A program made the position numbers and the translations under genes. Below, piece after piece: positions 26,557 to 34,942 of a stretch of DNA of 64,000 bases (its first letter is position 1; every line of letters starts with the position of its first letter). This DNA is from CAVSMC01 sp963798655 (GTDB taxonomy: Bacteria; Pseudomonadota; Gammaproteobacteria; Burkholderiales; Casimicrobiaceae). The notes under the pieces were generated by a model that was not told where the DNA came from, ran no database searches, and saw only the letters and a list, made by a program, of their open reading frames with translations. The DNA lies in assembly GCA_963798655.1 (NCBI GenBank), contig CAWCUH010000001.1, positions 441,033 through 505,032 of the forward strand, in the 5' to 3' direction.

Positions 26557-27467
26557 CGCTGAACGAGCTTCGCTACATCGTCGCCGTCGCGCACGAGCGA
26601 AGCTTCGGCCGCGCCGCGCAGCGCTGCTTCGTGAGCCAGCCGGCGCTCTCCGTCGCGATCCAGAAGCTCGAGGAAGAGCTCGGCACGAAGCTCTTCGAGC
26701 GCGGCAAGAGCGAGATCTCGCTCACGGCGGTCGGTGCGCGCGTCGTCGAGCAGGCGCAGCGCGTGCTCGAGGAAGCGGCGCGGATCAAGGAGATCGCGCA
26801 GAGCGGACGCAATCCGCTGGTCGGGTCGCTCAAGCTCGGCGTGATCTTCACGGTCGCGCCGTACCTGCTGCCCGATCTCATCCCCGCGCTGCATGCGATC
26901 GCGCCGCAGATGCCTCTCGACATCGAGGAAAATCTCACCGAGCAGCTCGAGATCGCATTGAAGAGCGGACGCATCGACGTGGCGATCATCGCGTTGCCGT
27001 TCGCGCCGGCCGGCATCGCGACCGAGTTCCTGTACGAGGAGCCGTTCCAGGTCGTGGTGCCGCGGGGACACAAGTGGACGAAGCGCAAGTCGATCAGTTC
27101 CGACGAGCTCGCGGGCGAGCACACGATCCTGCTCGCGGTCGGTCACTGCTTCCGTGATCAGGTGCTCGACGCGTGCCCGGAGTTGAACCGCGCCGACACC
27201 CACATCACGCGCACGACGTCGCTCGAGACCGTGCGCAACATGGTCGCGTCGGGGCTCGGCGTGTCGGTGCTGCCGCGTGACGCGCTGACGCCGAAATACC
27301 ACAGCCAGCTCGTCGTGCCGGTGCCGTTCGCACGGCCGGTGCCGTCGCGTCGCGTCGCGCTCGCGTATCGTCGCAGCTTCCCGCGGCCCGAGGCGATCGC
27401 CGCGTTGCGCGACGCGGTCGCGCAGATCCGTCCTCCTGCCACGGCGAAGGCGCAATCGGCGGCCTGA
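26553..27467 (+). CDS. oxyR: Hydrogen peroxide sensor OxyR
   Basis: A 304-residue LysR-family regulator. The HTH covers about residues 1-60 (FGRAAQRCFVSQPALSVAIQKLEEELG). The redox cysteines are at 199 (VGHCFRD) and 208 (LDACPE), the same numbering as E. coli OxyR, with the conserved TSLETVRNMVASGLGVSVLP after them. It senses H2O2 by forming the 199-208 disulphide and then activates catalase, peroxiredoxin and related genes. Start GTG 26553 overlaps the galU stop. No oxidative-defence gene is adjacent. It faces dctM convergently across a long palindrome. Confidence 0.93.
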   Translation: MTLNELRYIVAVAHERSFGRAAQRCFVSQPALSVAIQKLEEELGTKLFERGKSEISLTAVGARVVEQAQRVLEEAARIKEIAQSGRNPLVGSLKLGVIFTVAPYLLPDLIPALHAIAPQMPLDIEENLTEQLEIALKSGRIDVAIIALPFAPAGIATEFLYEEPFQVVVPRGHKWTKRKSISSDELAGEHTILLAVGHCFRDQVLDACPELNRADTHITRTTSLETVRNMVASGLGVSVLPRDALTPKYHSQLVVPVPFARPVPSRRVALAYRRSFPRPEAIAALRDAVAQIRPPATAKAQSAA

Positions 27468-27494
27468 CGTCCCATGCGTTGACCGCCGCATCGG

Positions 27495-27656
27495 GACGCG
27501 AGGCGACGCTTGGCGGTTGCTTAGACGGACGCAACCATCCCTGCCTACGGGTACCCGGTGCGGCCGGCGGGCGTCGACCCAACGACGCCGCGCAGCCGCA
27601 CCACCCGTCGCGGCAGGCGCGTCCGATGCGCTCGCTGCCAAGCGTCGCCTCGCGTC
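27495..27656. repeat. 162-nt nested palindrome between convergent oxyR and dctM
   Basis: Outer arms of 20 bp (27495-27514 and 27637-27656) are perfect inverted repeats. Inside, further arms pair in register: GGACGC 27527-27532 with GCGTCC 27619-27624; CCTGCC 27540-27545 with GGCAGG 27612-27617; ACGGGT 27547-27552 with ACCCGT 27603-27608; GGTGCGGC 27557-27564 with GCCGCACC 27595-27602; and GGCGTCG 27570-27576 with CGACGCC 27583-27589 around an ACCCAA loop. The whole gap thus folds into one long hairpin. It may act as a two-way transcription stop, a structured RNA or a MITE-like insertion. Confidence 0.8.
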
Positions 27657-27677
27657 GCGCGCCGCCCGGTTCGACGC

Positions 27678-28967
27678 TCAGCCGAGAAAGCGATGCGGGA
27701 TCCAGGCGGCGAGGTCGGGCAGGAACATGACGGCGATCAGCACCGCGACCTCGGCGGCGATGAATGCCCAGCAGTAGCGAATCGTCTCGTTGTACTTGCA
27801 GCCCGCGATGCTCGTCGCGACGAACAGCAGCACCGCGACCGGCGGCGTCGTCGAGCCGATCTGCGTCGTCATCACCATCAGCAGGCCCAGCTGGAACTCG
27901 TCGATGCCGAAACTGCGGCCGATCACGACGGCGACCGGGATCATGATGATCAGGATCGCCATCGAGTCGACGAACATCGTCAGCACCAGCATGATCGTCA
28001 TCAGCAGCGCGAGCACGCCGAGCTTTGCGCCGGTGACATGGGTGATCGCCGCGAGCACCGTGTCGTTGAAGTTCAGGTACGACAGCAGCCAGCCGAGCGC
28101 GCCGGCGACGCCGATGATGCCGGACACCATCGCCGTGGTGATCGCGGCGCGCACGAAGATGCGCGGCAGATCGCGCAGCGTGAGCTTGCGGTAGACGAAA
28201 AAGCCGACGATGAAGCCGTAGAAGCATGCGACGACGCCGGCTTCGGTCGCGGTAAAGGCGCCGCTCAGGATGCCGCCGACGACGATCACGGGCGCGAGCA
28301 GTGCCGGCCACACCGAAAGCAGCGCACCCGTGACGCGGCCGAGCGCGAAGCGGCCGCTGGTGCGCCGCAGCTCCGGATACGCCGGCAGCCGCGAATGCAC
28401 GTAGATGACGATCATCAGGCCGACGCCGATCAGCACGCCGGGCACGATGCCGCCGAGGAACAGCCCGCCGATCGACACGTTCGCCATCGAGCCGTAGACG
28501 ATCATCGTCATGCTTGGCGGAATGATCGCGCCGATCGTGCCGGCGCACGCGACGAGCGCCGCCGCGAAGCCCGGCTTGTAGCCCTGGTCCTTCATCGCCG
28601 GCACGAGGATCGATCCGATGGCCGACGTATCGGCGACCGACGATCCGGACACGCCGGCGAACACCATGCTCGAAACGACCGATGCGTGGCCGAGGCCGCC
28701 GCGCCAGTGGCCGACGACGGTCTCCGCGAACTCGACGAGCTTCTTCGAGATGCCGCCGGCCGAGATCAGCTCGCCGGCCAGGATGAAATACGGCAGTGCG
28801 AGCAGGCTGAAGTTGTCGAGCATCGCGAACATCTTCTGCGGGAACAGCGCCGGCACCAGCGCCGGCGTCGCGAGGATGCCTGCGAGGCCGACGATGCCCA
28901 TGACGAGCAGGATCGGCACGCCGAGCGTGATCAGCGCGAGCAGCAGGATCGACAGGACGACGAGCAT
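27678..28967 (-). CDS. dctM: TRAP transporter large permease (DctM)
   Basis: A 429-residue, 12-helix-type membrane protein of the DctM family, with SSMVFAGVSGSSVADTSAIGSILVPAM, IPPSMTMIVYGSMANVSIGGLFLGGIVPG and FVDSMAILIIMIPV as family-typical stretches. It forms the sodium-driven transport channel of a TRAP system. ATG 28967 overlaps the dctQ stop. The substrate is unknown; the neighbouring GntR/FCD regulator and SDR point to a sugar acid or other carboxylate. Confidence 0.9.
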   Translation of the reverse strand: MLVVLSILLLALITLGVPILLVMGIVGLAGILATPALVPALFPQKMFAMLDNFSLLALPYFILAGELISAGGISKKLVEFAETVVGHWRGGLGHASVVSSMVFAGVSGSSVADTSAIGSILVPAMKDQGYKPGFAAALVACAGTIGAIIPPSMTMIVYGSMANVSIGGLFLGGIVPGVLIGVGLMIVIYVHSRLPAYPELRRTSGRFALGRVTGALLSVWPALLAPVIVVGGILSGAFTATEAGVVACFYGFIVGFFVYRKLTLRDLPRIFVRAAITTAMVSGIIGVAGALGWLLSYLNFNDTVLAAITHVTGAKLGVLALLMTIMLVLTMFVDSMAILIIMIPVAVVIGRSFGIDEFQLGLLMVMTTQIGSTTPPVAVLLFVATSIAGCKYNETIRYCWAFIAAEVAVLIAVMFLPDLAAWIPHRFLG

Positions 28968-29464
28968 CAGTGCGCGCCGAGGTCGGACGGCGGCGGCTCG
29001 TGCCAGCCGGCGTACGTGGCCAGCCGCCGCGCGGCGACCAGCACGAGGTACGCGCTGCCGATGACGAGCCCGCTGTAGACGTAGTGCATCGGCAACCCGA
29101 GGCCCGGGCTTTCCTGGTTGCGCGCGATGCCCATGATGACGAGCGTGTAGCGCCCGATCGCAAGGCCGAGCAGGAGCCACAGCAGCTCGGTCATCACGCC
29201 GACGGCGGTTTGCGCCTTCGGCGGGATGTAGCGCAGCAGCATGTCCATGCCGAGGTGCGCGCCGCGCCGGTACGCGACCGGGATCGCGAGCATCACGAGC
29301 CAGATGTGCCCGAACTTCTGGAACTCCTCGCTCCACGACAGCGGAAGCCCGAGCACGAAGCGGTTGAACACCTGCATGCCGCCGACGATCGTGAAGACGA
29401 GGAAGATCGCGAACAGCGCAAACTCCACCGCGCGGTCGATCGCCGCGAACAGGCGCGCAAGCAT
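28967..29464 (-). CDS. dctQ: TRAP transporter small permease (DctQ)
   Basis: A 165-residue protein with four transmembrane helices, SWSEEFQKFGHIWLVMLAIPVAYRRGAHLGMDML being the family signature region. It works with DctM in the inner membrane. It starts at ATG 29464, 53 bases after dctP, and its stop overlaps the dctM start by ATGA, so translation is coupled. Confidence 0.9.
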   Translation of the reverse strand: MLARLFAAIDRAVEFALFAIFLVFTIVGGMQVFNRFVLGLPLSWSEEFQKFGHIWLVMLAIPVAYRRGAHLGMDMLLRYIPPKAQTAVGVMTELLWLLLGLAIGRYTLVIMGIARNQESPGLGLPMHYVYSGLVIGSAYLVLVAARRLATYAGWHEPPPSDLGAH

Positions 29465-29517
29465 GTCGAGGACGTTCTACGGAAACGTCGCGGCGGCGCG
29501 CGCCGCCGCGACAATCG

Positions 29518-30522
29518 CTATTTCGTGTCGCGGATCAGCTTCAGCAGATCTTCCGCCCCGAGCGATTTCGCGAGCTGGTCCTGCAGCGGAATCGCGGCAG
29601 TGACGAACGGCGTCTTGTCGATCGGGTTGATGATCATGCCCTTTTCCTTCAGCTTCTCGAGCGACTCGCGGTCGCGCTGCACCGACAGGTTGCGATTGAC
29701 GTCCTGTGCGAGCTTCGCCGCGGCGGCGACCACCGCTTTCTCCTTGTCGGTATAGCCATCCCATTCCTTTTTCGAGATCACCGTCACCGTCGGCCCGAAC
29801 AGGTGGCCGGTCAGCGTGACGTACTTCGCCACCTCGTAGTACTTGCCGGTGTAGGCGACGGCCGACGAGTGTTCGAAGCCGTCGATCACGCCGGTCTGCA
29901 GCGCGGTGTAGACCTCGCCGAACGCCATCGGCGTCGCGTTCGCGCCCATCGCATTGAGAGCGGCGACATACGTCGGCGTCTGGATCGTGCGGATCTTCAG
30001 GCCCTTCAGATCGGCGGCCGTCTTCACTTCCTTCTTGGTCGTGATCACGTTGCGGTAGCCCCAGCTGTCCTGCCAGCCGAGCACCTTGAGGCCGAGCTTT
30101 TCGTATTCGGCCGCGAGCGTCTTGCCGACCGGTCCGTCGAGCGCGCGGTGCGCATGCTCGTAGTCGCGCCACAGGAACGGCAGGTCGCAGACGCCCATCC
30201 GCTTGAGGAAGTTGTTGTGGATCGCCGTGCCGCCGACGTGGATCGTCGCGCCCGCGCCGAGCTGCATGCCTTCGACGACGGCGCGCTCCTCGCCGAGCGC
30301 GTTGGCCGGATAGACGCGCGCTTCGAGCGTGTCCGAGTTGTCGTTGATGTAGTGGGCGATGATCCACGCCACCATGTGGTTGTCGTTGCCGACGTCGGCG
30401 GCGGTCGCATGCGAAATCTTCACCTGCTTCTTCGCCTGCGCGCCGGCGAGCGGCGCGCTGCAGGCGAGCGCAATCGACGTGACGCACAGCGCGAGCATGC
30501 GCACCAAGGATTTCCGATTCAT
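29518..30522 (-). CDS. dctP: TRAP transporter substrate-binding protein (DctP)
   Basis: A 334-residue periplasmic binding protein with a signal peptide cut near SAPLAGAQA (about residue 29). DctP-family landmarks are VYPANALGEERAVVEGMQLGAG, the substrate-contacting Arg region GLKIRTIQTPTYVAALNAMGANATPMAFGEVYTALQTGVIDGFE, and a conserved fold through the C-terminus. ATG 30522 has a strong Shine-Dalgarno (AAGGAGGAG). It lies 43 bases after the GntR gene in the order regulator-P-Q-M. Confidence 0.9.
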   Translation of the reverse strand: MNRKSLVRMLALCVTSIALACSAPLAGAQAKKQVKISHATAADVGNDNHMVAWIIAHYINDNSDTLEARVYPANALGEERAVVEGMQLGAGATIHVGGTAIHNNFLKRMGVCDLPFLWRDYEHAHRALDGPVGKTLAAEYEKLGLKVLGWQDSWGYRNVITTKKEVKTAADLKGLKIRTIQTPTYVAALNAMGANATPMAFGEVYTALQTGVIDGFEHSSAVAYTGKYYEVAKYVTLTGHLFGPTVTVISKKEWDGYTDKEKAVVAAAAKLAQDVNRNLSVQRDRESLEKLKEKGMIINPIDKTPFVTAAIPLQDQLAKSLGAEDLLKLIRDTK

Positions 30523-30565
30523 TGACACTCCTCCTTCGAAGTCGGCGCTCGGTCGCGCCGTGGGT

Positions 30566-31411
30566 TCACCTTCGTCGCGGTGCGCGTCCGGCCGCCTTCT
30601 GCCTGGGCGGCGGCGGAAATCCCCGCGGATACTTGTCGTACGCAGGCGCCAGGTCGCGCGCCGTGCCGGCGAGCAGCGTTCGCATCGCCGTCTCGGCGCC
30701 GTCGGCGTCGCGGCGGTGGATCGCCGCAACGACGGCGTGATGCTCGGCCAGCGAGAAATCGCTGCGCTCCCGCGCGCTGCTCGCGATGCGCACGCAGAGC
30801 AGCAGTGCGGTGCGGATTGCGCCGGCGAAGCGTATCAGCATCCGGTTGCCGGTGGCGGCGATGATTCGCTCGTGCAGCGTGAGGTCGTGCGCGCAGCACG
30901 CCTCGAAGTCGTGCGGCGTCGATTCAGCCATGCCGCGGTAAGCCGCCTCGATCTCGAAGATCTGCGCCGGCGTTGCCCGAGCGGCCGCGAGCCGGGCGGC
31001 GGCCGGCTCGACGATCATCCGCACGTCGAGCAGGTCCATGAAAAAGGTAGGGTCGGGCGGCGCGACCGCGAGCCAGCGCAGCACGTCGTCATCGAGGATG
31101 TTCCACTGCGTGCGCGGATTGACGATCGTTCCGCGACGCGTGCGGGCGTCGACGAGGCCCTTCTGTGCCAGCGTGCGCAGTCCCTCGCGCAGCGACGGGC
31201 GGCTGATGCCCATCTGTCGCGACAACTCGGCCTCGGTGGGGAGCAGCGCGCCGGCAGCGAGCGCGCCCGACACGATCTTCGCTCCGATCACATCGACGAC
31301 GCGCGTCGACTTGCGGCCGCGCGCCGCGATGGCGACCCCGGGGCGCGGCGCGAGCGCACAGTCGAAGCGGGAGGTCGCAGAACCGGGGTGGCCATGATTT
31401 GTCGGACACAT
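30566..31411 (-). CDS. GntR family regulator, FadR/FCD subfamily
   Basis: About 281 residues. A winged HTH covers about 35-100 (VVDVIGAKIVSGALAAGALLPTEAELSRQMGISRPSLREGLRTLAQKGLV). The FCD ligand-binding domain follows (about 125-260), with metal-binding-type residues in DLTLHERIIAATGN and LAEHHAVVAAI. FCD regulators usually respond to a carboxylate or sugar acid. ATG 31411 is chosen; GTG 31417 is also possible. The first codons overlap one of two TGTCnGACA sites, suggesting autoregulation. The gene leads the TRAP operon and is divergent from the SDR. Confidence 0.87.
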   Translation of the reverse strand: MCPTNHGHPGSATSRFDCALAPRPGVAIAARGRKSTRVVDVIGAKIVSGALAAGALLPTEAELSRQMGISRPSLREGLRTLAQKGLVDARTRRGTIVNPRTQWNILDDDVLRWLAVAPPDPTFFMDLLDVRMIVEPAAARLAAARATPAQIFEIEAAYRGMAESTPHDFEACCAHDLTLHERIIAATGNRMLIRFAGAIRTALLLCVRIASSARERSDFSLAEHHAVVAAIHRRDADGAETAMRTLLAGTARDLAPAYDKYPRGFPPPPRQKAAGRAPRRR

Positions 31412-31429
31412 TGCCACCAGCGTCTGACA
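31400..31429. promoter_or_regulatory. Probable double operator of the GntR/FCD regulator
   Basis: TGTCGGACA (31400-31408, perfect palindrome around its middle base) and CGTCTGACA (31421-31429, one mismatch) have centres 21 bp apart, two helical turns. TGTCnGACA-like palindromes are known for FCD regulators. They lie between the divergent regulator and SDR genes, the first one overlapping the regulator's start codon region. Binding there could control both directions. Confidence 0.6.
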
Positions 31430-31501
31430 TAATCAAGACTTTTCCCCGGGTGCTGCGGGCGCGCAAAAGCCGTCGCGCGGCGCCGACCGACGGAGCCACC
31501 G

Positions 31502-32266
31502 ATGATTCCCGATCTGAAGAGCAAGTGTGTGCTGATCACCGGCGCATCGACCGGTATCGGCGCCGCGGCCGCCCGCGCGTTCGCCCGCGCCGGCGCCAAC
31601 GTCGCCGTCCATTACAACGCGAGCCGCGACGCCGCCGAGAGCGTTGCAGCCGACGTCCGCGCGGCCGGCGTCAAGGCGGCACTCGTTGCCGGCGACGTCA
31701 CGCGCGAGGAGGACGTGAAGCGCATCGTCGCCGACACGCTGGGCGCGCTCGGCCGGATCGACGTGCTGATCAACAACGCCGGCGGCATGCTCGGCCGGGT
31801 CAAGATCGAGGACTACACCGTCGAGCACATCCAGCGCGTGCTGGCGCTGAACGTCGTCCAGATCGCCGTGTTCATGCGCGAAGTGATCCCGCTCATGCGC
31901 CGACAGAAATCGGGCAACGTGATCAACGTCACGTCGATCGCCGCGCGCCACGGCGGCGGCGGTGGCGCCATTCTTTACGCCGGCGCGAAAGGGTTCGTCT
32001 CGACGGTGACGCATGGGTGGGCGAAGGAAGTCGCCGCCGACGGCATTCGCGTCAACGCGGTGTCGCCGGGTGTGATCACGACGCCGTTCCACGATCGCTA
32101 TTCGACGGCGCAACAGCTCGCCGCGATGCAGGCGACGATCCCGATGAACCGGCTCGGCAGCGCCGACGAATGCGCCGGAACGTTCCTTTACCTCGCGTCG
32201 GACGCGATGTCCGGTTATGTCACCGGGCAGGTGATCGAGGTGAACGGCGGTCAGTACATGCCGTAG
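31502..32266 (+). CDS. Short-chain dehydrogenase/reductase (SDR)
   Basis: A 254-residue classical SDR. The cofactor motif TGASTGIG is at about 13-20, NNAGG near 91-95, the catalytic Ser in NVTSIAARH and the Tyr-Lys pair in YAGAK (about 158-162). The ending GYVTGQVIEVNGGQYMP is typical. It oxidises or reduces a hydroxyl/carbonyl with NAD(P). Divergence from the TRAP-GntR operon across a shared operator suggests it acts on the imported compound, perhaps a sugar or sugar acid, but the substrate is not determined. Confidence 0.88.
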   Translation: MIPDLKSKCVLITGASTGIGAAAARAFARAGANVAVHYNASRDAAESVAADVRAAGVKAALVAGDVTREEDVKRIVADTLGALGRIDVLINNAGGMLGRVKIEDYTVEHIQRVLALNVVQIAVFMREVIPLMRRQKSGNVINVTSIAARHGGGGGAILYAGAKGFVSTVTHGWAKEVAADGIRVNAVSPGVITTPFHDRYSTAQQLAAMQATIPMNRLGSADECAGTFLYLASDAMSGYVTGQVIEVNGGQYMP

Positions 32267-32290
32267 GGAAAACGTTCGATGGCGATGCGC

Positions 32291-32326
32291 CGCGCTTGGC
32301 GGCCGCCGGTTGGCGGCCGCAGCGCG
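32291..32326. repeat. CGCGCT...AGCGCG hairpin element, copy 2
   Basis: Outer arms CGCGCT (32291-32296) and AGCGCG (32321-32326) enclose a perfect 9-bp hairpin GCGGCCGCC/GGCGGCCGC with a GGTT loop. It lies between the convergent SDR and HAD genes. The flanks match the copy at 16186-16216 (CCGCGCTTGGCGGC on the left, AGCGCGCCGCT on the right). It may serve as a bidirectional stop here. Confidence 0.65.
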
Positions 32327-32333
32327 CCGCTGT

Positions 32334-33023
32334 CTACAGCAGCGATGGCAGCTGAGCCAGCGTCGTGAGAACGCGATCCGGCGGCGGTGCATGCCGCTCG
32401 ATCGGCGCACGCGCGCGGTTGATCCAGAAAACGGTGAAGCCGAACGCCTTGGCGCCGGCCGCGTCCCAGCCGTTGGACGACACGAAACCGATGCGCGCGG
32501 GCGCGACGCCCAGTCGATCGACGGCGAGCTGATAGACGCGCGGGTCGGGCTTGTAGACGCCGACGTCGTCGACCGACATCACGCCGTCGAGATGCTCGGC
32601 CAGGCCGGATGCGCGAACCAGCGGCTCGAGCATCGCCAGCGTGCCGTTCGACAGGATCCAGCGCGGCTTCGGCGCGAGCGCCGCGAGCGCGGCCGGCACA
32701 TCGGGAAACGGCGCGAGCGCGAGGTACGCGTTCGCGAGCAGCGTGCGCTGCTCGTCCGGCATCGCGATCGCGAGCGATTCGAGCGCGTAGTCGAGCGCAC
32801 GCGCGGTCAATTCGGCGAAATCCTCGCGCCGGTAATGCTCGCTCGCCATCAGGCTCGACCACCACGTGTACTCGAGCTGCTTCGTGCGCCACAGCACAGC
32901 GATCGCGCCACCGCGCCGGGGCGCGAGCGTCTCGGCGAGCGCGAACACGGATTGGACATCGAACAGCGTTCCGTACGCGTCGAACACGAAAGCATCAATC
33001 GAAAGCGCAGTGCGCGGCGTCAT
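32334..33023 (-). CDS. HAD family hydrolase, L-2-haloacid dehalogenase type
   Basis: 229 residues. The nucleophile Asp is in FDAYGTLFD (about 12-20). The Ser/Thr motif is ILSNGT, the Lys motif VYKPDPRVYQLAVDRLG, and the last motif FVSSNGWDAAGAKAFGF, whose SSNxWD is diagnostic for type II haloacid dehalogenases. It replaces halogen on a 2-haloacid with hydroxyl, giving the D-hydroxy acid, or hydrolyses a related substrate. ATG 33023 fits the family start better than the open frame upstream. Neighbours give no clear pathway link. Confidence 0.85.
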   Translation of the reverse strand: MTPRTALSIDAFVFDAYGTLFDVQSVFALAETLAPRRGGAIAVLWRTKQLEYTWWSSLMASEHYRREDFAELTARALDYALESLAIAMPDEQRTLLANAYLALAPFPDVPAALAALAPKPRWILSNGTLAMLEPLVRASGLAEHLDGVMSVDDVGVYKPDPRVYQLAVDRLGVAPARIGFVSSNGWDAAGAKAFGFTVFWINRARAPIERHAPPPDRVLTTLAQLPSLL

Positions 33024-33078
33024 CGCAAATCTCGCATTCGCATCGCTTCGCGGCAAGGCGGTGCACGCGCTGCGACAC

Positions 33079-33112
33079 AAAAAAAGAGGGGTTACACTCG
33101 CGCGTAACCCCT
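33079..33112 (-). terminator. Rho-independent terminator of tRNA-Val
   Basis: Read on the minus strand, a 9-bp stem AGGGGTTAC/GTAACCCCT (33112-33104 with 33095-33087) is followed by CT and a seven-T run (33085-33079). It lies ten bases past the tRNA-Val CCA end. Confidence 0.92.
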
Positions 33113-33121
33113 TGGTTCATT

Positions 33122-33196
33122 TGGTGGGCGATACTGGGTTCGAACCAGTGACCCCTGCCGTGTGAAGGCAGTGCTCTACCGCTGAGCTAACCGCCC
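33122..33196 (-). tRNA. tRNA-Val (anticodon CAC)
   Basis: The minus strand gives a full cloverleaf: acceptor GGGCGGT/ATCGCCC (one G-U), D-arm GCTC/GAGC, anticodon stem CTGCC/GGCAG with loop TTCACAC (anticodon CAC, reads GTG), T-loop TTCGAAC, and an encoded CCA (33122-33124). A terminator follows directly. Confidence 0.95.
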
Positions 33197-33517
33197 CGCG
33201 AACCCAGACAGGAGCCGCGATTTAATCATGGGGCGGCGAGGGGGGTCAAACCGGACAGCACTGTTTGTCTATGCCTGTCCAGGACACCGCAGCCTTCTGG
33301 CGGTCATTGAAAAGGGCGCTGGGCGGGCCGGGTTATGCAGCCGTCGCCGTAAGCGCCTGCGACGGCGGCGCTTTTGCCGGCCGGGCGGGTCGGCGGGCCG
33401 CTCGCGGCCGTCATCAAAGTTTGATCGCTGTCCTGCTCAAACGGCCGGTCCGACCTCGAAACCCGGCTCGCGCAGGCGGTCCGCTAGAATGACCTCTTTT
33501 CGCGTTCCCTCCAGGCT
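33197..33517. other. Intergenic region between tRNA-Val and gltX
   Basis: About 320 bases. The left part must contain the leftward tRNA-Val promoter, though no consensus boxes stand out. Near gltX, TAGAAT (33485-33490) could be a -10 box, about 28 bases before the GTG start. A small frame from ATG 33271 encodes about 70 arginine-rich residues with no Shine-Dalgarno or known domain, and is not called as a gene. Confidence 0.4.
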
Positions 33518-34918
33518 GTGATCGATCCCGACGTGCGCGTGCGCACCCGTTTCGCGCCGAGTCCCACCGGCTTCATTCATCTCGGCAACATCCGCTCGGC
33601 GTTGTTTCCGTGGGCGTTCGCGCGCCGCCATCGGGGCAGCTTCATCCTTCGCATCGAGGACACCGACACCGTGCGCTCGACGCCCGAAGCGGTCGACGCG
33701 ATTCTCGGCGCCATGGACTGGCTCGGGCTCGACTACGACGAGGGCCCGTACTACCAGATGCAGCGAATGGACCGCTACCGCGCGGTTCTCGACGACATGG
33801 TGGAGCGCGGGCTCGCCTATCGCTGCTACACGACGCTCGAGGAGCTCGATCAGTTGCGCGCCGAGCAGATGGCGCGCGGCGAGAAGCCCCGCTACGACGG
33901 TCGCTGGCGGCCGGAGAACGCGCTCGGGATGAACCCGCCGCCCGGCGTCGCGCCGGTGATCCGTTTCAAGAACCCGGTGTCCGGCAGCGTCGTCTGGCAG
34001 GACGCCGTCAAGGGCAGGATCGAGATCGACAACTCCGAGCTCGACGATCTGGTCATCGCGCGCGCCGACGGCACGCCGACGTACAACTTCTGCGTCGTCG
34101 TCGACGACCTCGACATGCAGATCACGCACGTGATCCGCGGCGACGATCATGTCAACAACACGCCGCGGCAGATCAACATCATCGAGGCGCTCGGCGCCGA
34201 GACGCCGGTCTTCGCGCATCTGCCGACCGTGCTCACGCCGGACGGCGAGAAGCTCTCGAAGCGCCACGGCGCCAAAGGCGTGCTGCAGTACCGCGACGAG
34301 GGCTATCTGCCGGAAGCCGTCGTCAATTACCTCGCGCGACTCGGCTGGTCGCACGGCGACAGCGAGATCTTCGGTCGCGCCGAGCTGATCGAATGGTTCG
34401 ACCTCGAGGGATTGTCGTCGTCGCCGGGCCGCTTCGATCCGGACAAGCTGCACTGGGTGAACCAGGAGCACCTGAAGCGGCTCTCCGAAGACGCGCTCGG
34501 CAAGCGCCTCGACCCGTATCTGCGCGCCGCCGGCATCGACGTCGACGGCGGCCCGGCACCCGGCGCCGTCGCCATGCTGCTGCGCGAGCGCGTCGCGACG
34601 CTCGCCGAGATGGCGGAGGCGGCGCGCTATTTCTACCAGGCGCCGAACGGCGCGGCGGGCGCTCCGCTCGACGACGCGGTGCGCGCGGCGCTTTTGCATC
34701 TGCACAGCGAGTTCGAGCGCATCGACTGGACGCGCGAGGCGATCCACGCGGCGATTCGCGAGACGGCGAAGAAGAACAGCGTGAAGCCGCCGCAGGTGAT
34801 GATGGCGCTTCGTGCGCTCGTCACCGGTCAGACGCAGACGCCGGCGATCGACGCGGTCGTCGCCCTCGTCGGACGCGAGCGAACGCGTGCGCGAATCGGG
34901 GCGGGATTGCAACTCTAA
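33518..34918 (+). CDS. gltX: Glutamyl-tRNA synthetase
   Basis: A 466-residue class I aminoacyl-tRNA synthetase that charges tRNA-Glu. The HIGH-type motif is APSPTGFIHLGNIRSAL (about 13-29), the KMSKS-type motif is GEKLSKRHG (about 243-251), and GDDHVNNTPRQINI lies between them. The C-terminal anticodon-binding domain is full length. Start is GTG 33518. It stands upstream of pyrG, from which it is separated by a palindrome and a promoter. Confidence 0.94.
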   Translation: MIDPDVRVRTRFAPSPTGFIHLGNIRSALFPWAFARRHRGSFILRIEDTDTVRSTPEAVDAILGAMDWLGLDYDEGPYYQMQRMDRYRAVLDDMVERGLAYRCYTTLEELDQLRAEQMARGEKPRYDGRWRPENALGMNPPPGVAPVIRFKNPVSGSVVWQDAVKGRIEIDNSELDDLVIARADGTPTYNFCVVVDDLDMQITHVIRGDDHVNNTPRQINIIEALGAETPVFAHLPTVLTPDGEKLSKRHGAKGVLQYRDEGYLPEAVVNYLARLGWSHGDSEIFGRAELIEWFDLEGLSSSPGRFDPDKLHWVNQEHLKRLSEDALGKRLDPYLRAAGIDVDGGPAPGAVAMLLRERVATLAEMAEAARYFYQAPNGAAGAPLDDAVRAALLHLHSEFERIDWTREAIHAAIRETAKKNSVKPPQVMMALRALVTGQTQTPAIDAVVALVGRERTRARIGAGLQL

Positions 34919-34920
34919 CG

Positions 34921-34936
34921 CACGCGCGCGCGCGTG
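34921..34936. repeat. 16-nt alternating CG palindrome after gltX
   Basis: CACGCGCGCGCGCGTG is a perfect palindrome of alternating purine and pyrimidine starting two bases after the gltX stop. Such tracts can adopt Z-DNA or a cruciform. It lies just upstream of the pyrG promoter. Confidence 0.5.
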
Positions 34937-34942
34937 TCTCGC

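Noticed and set aside
33265..33492. Small frame in front of gltX (about 75 codons)
   Set aside because: No Shine-Dalgarno, Arg/Ala-rich translation, no domain; it overlaps the probable gltX promoter.
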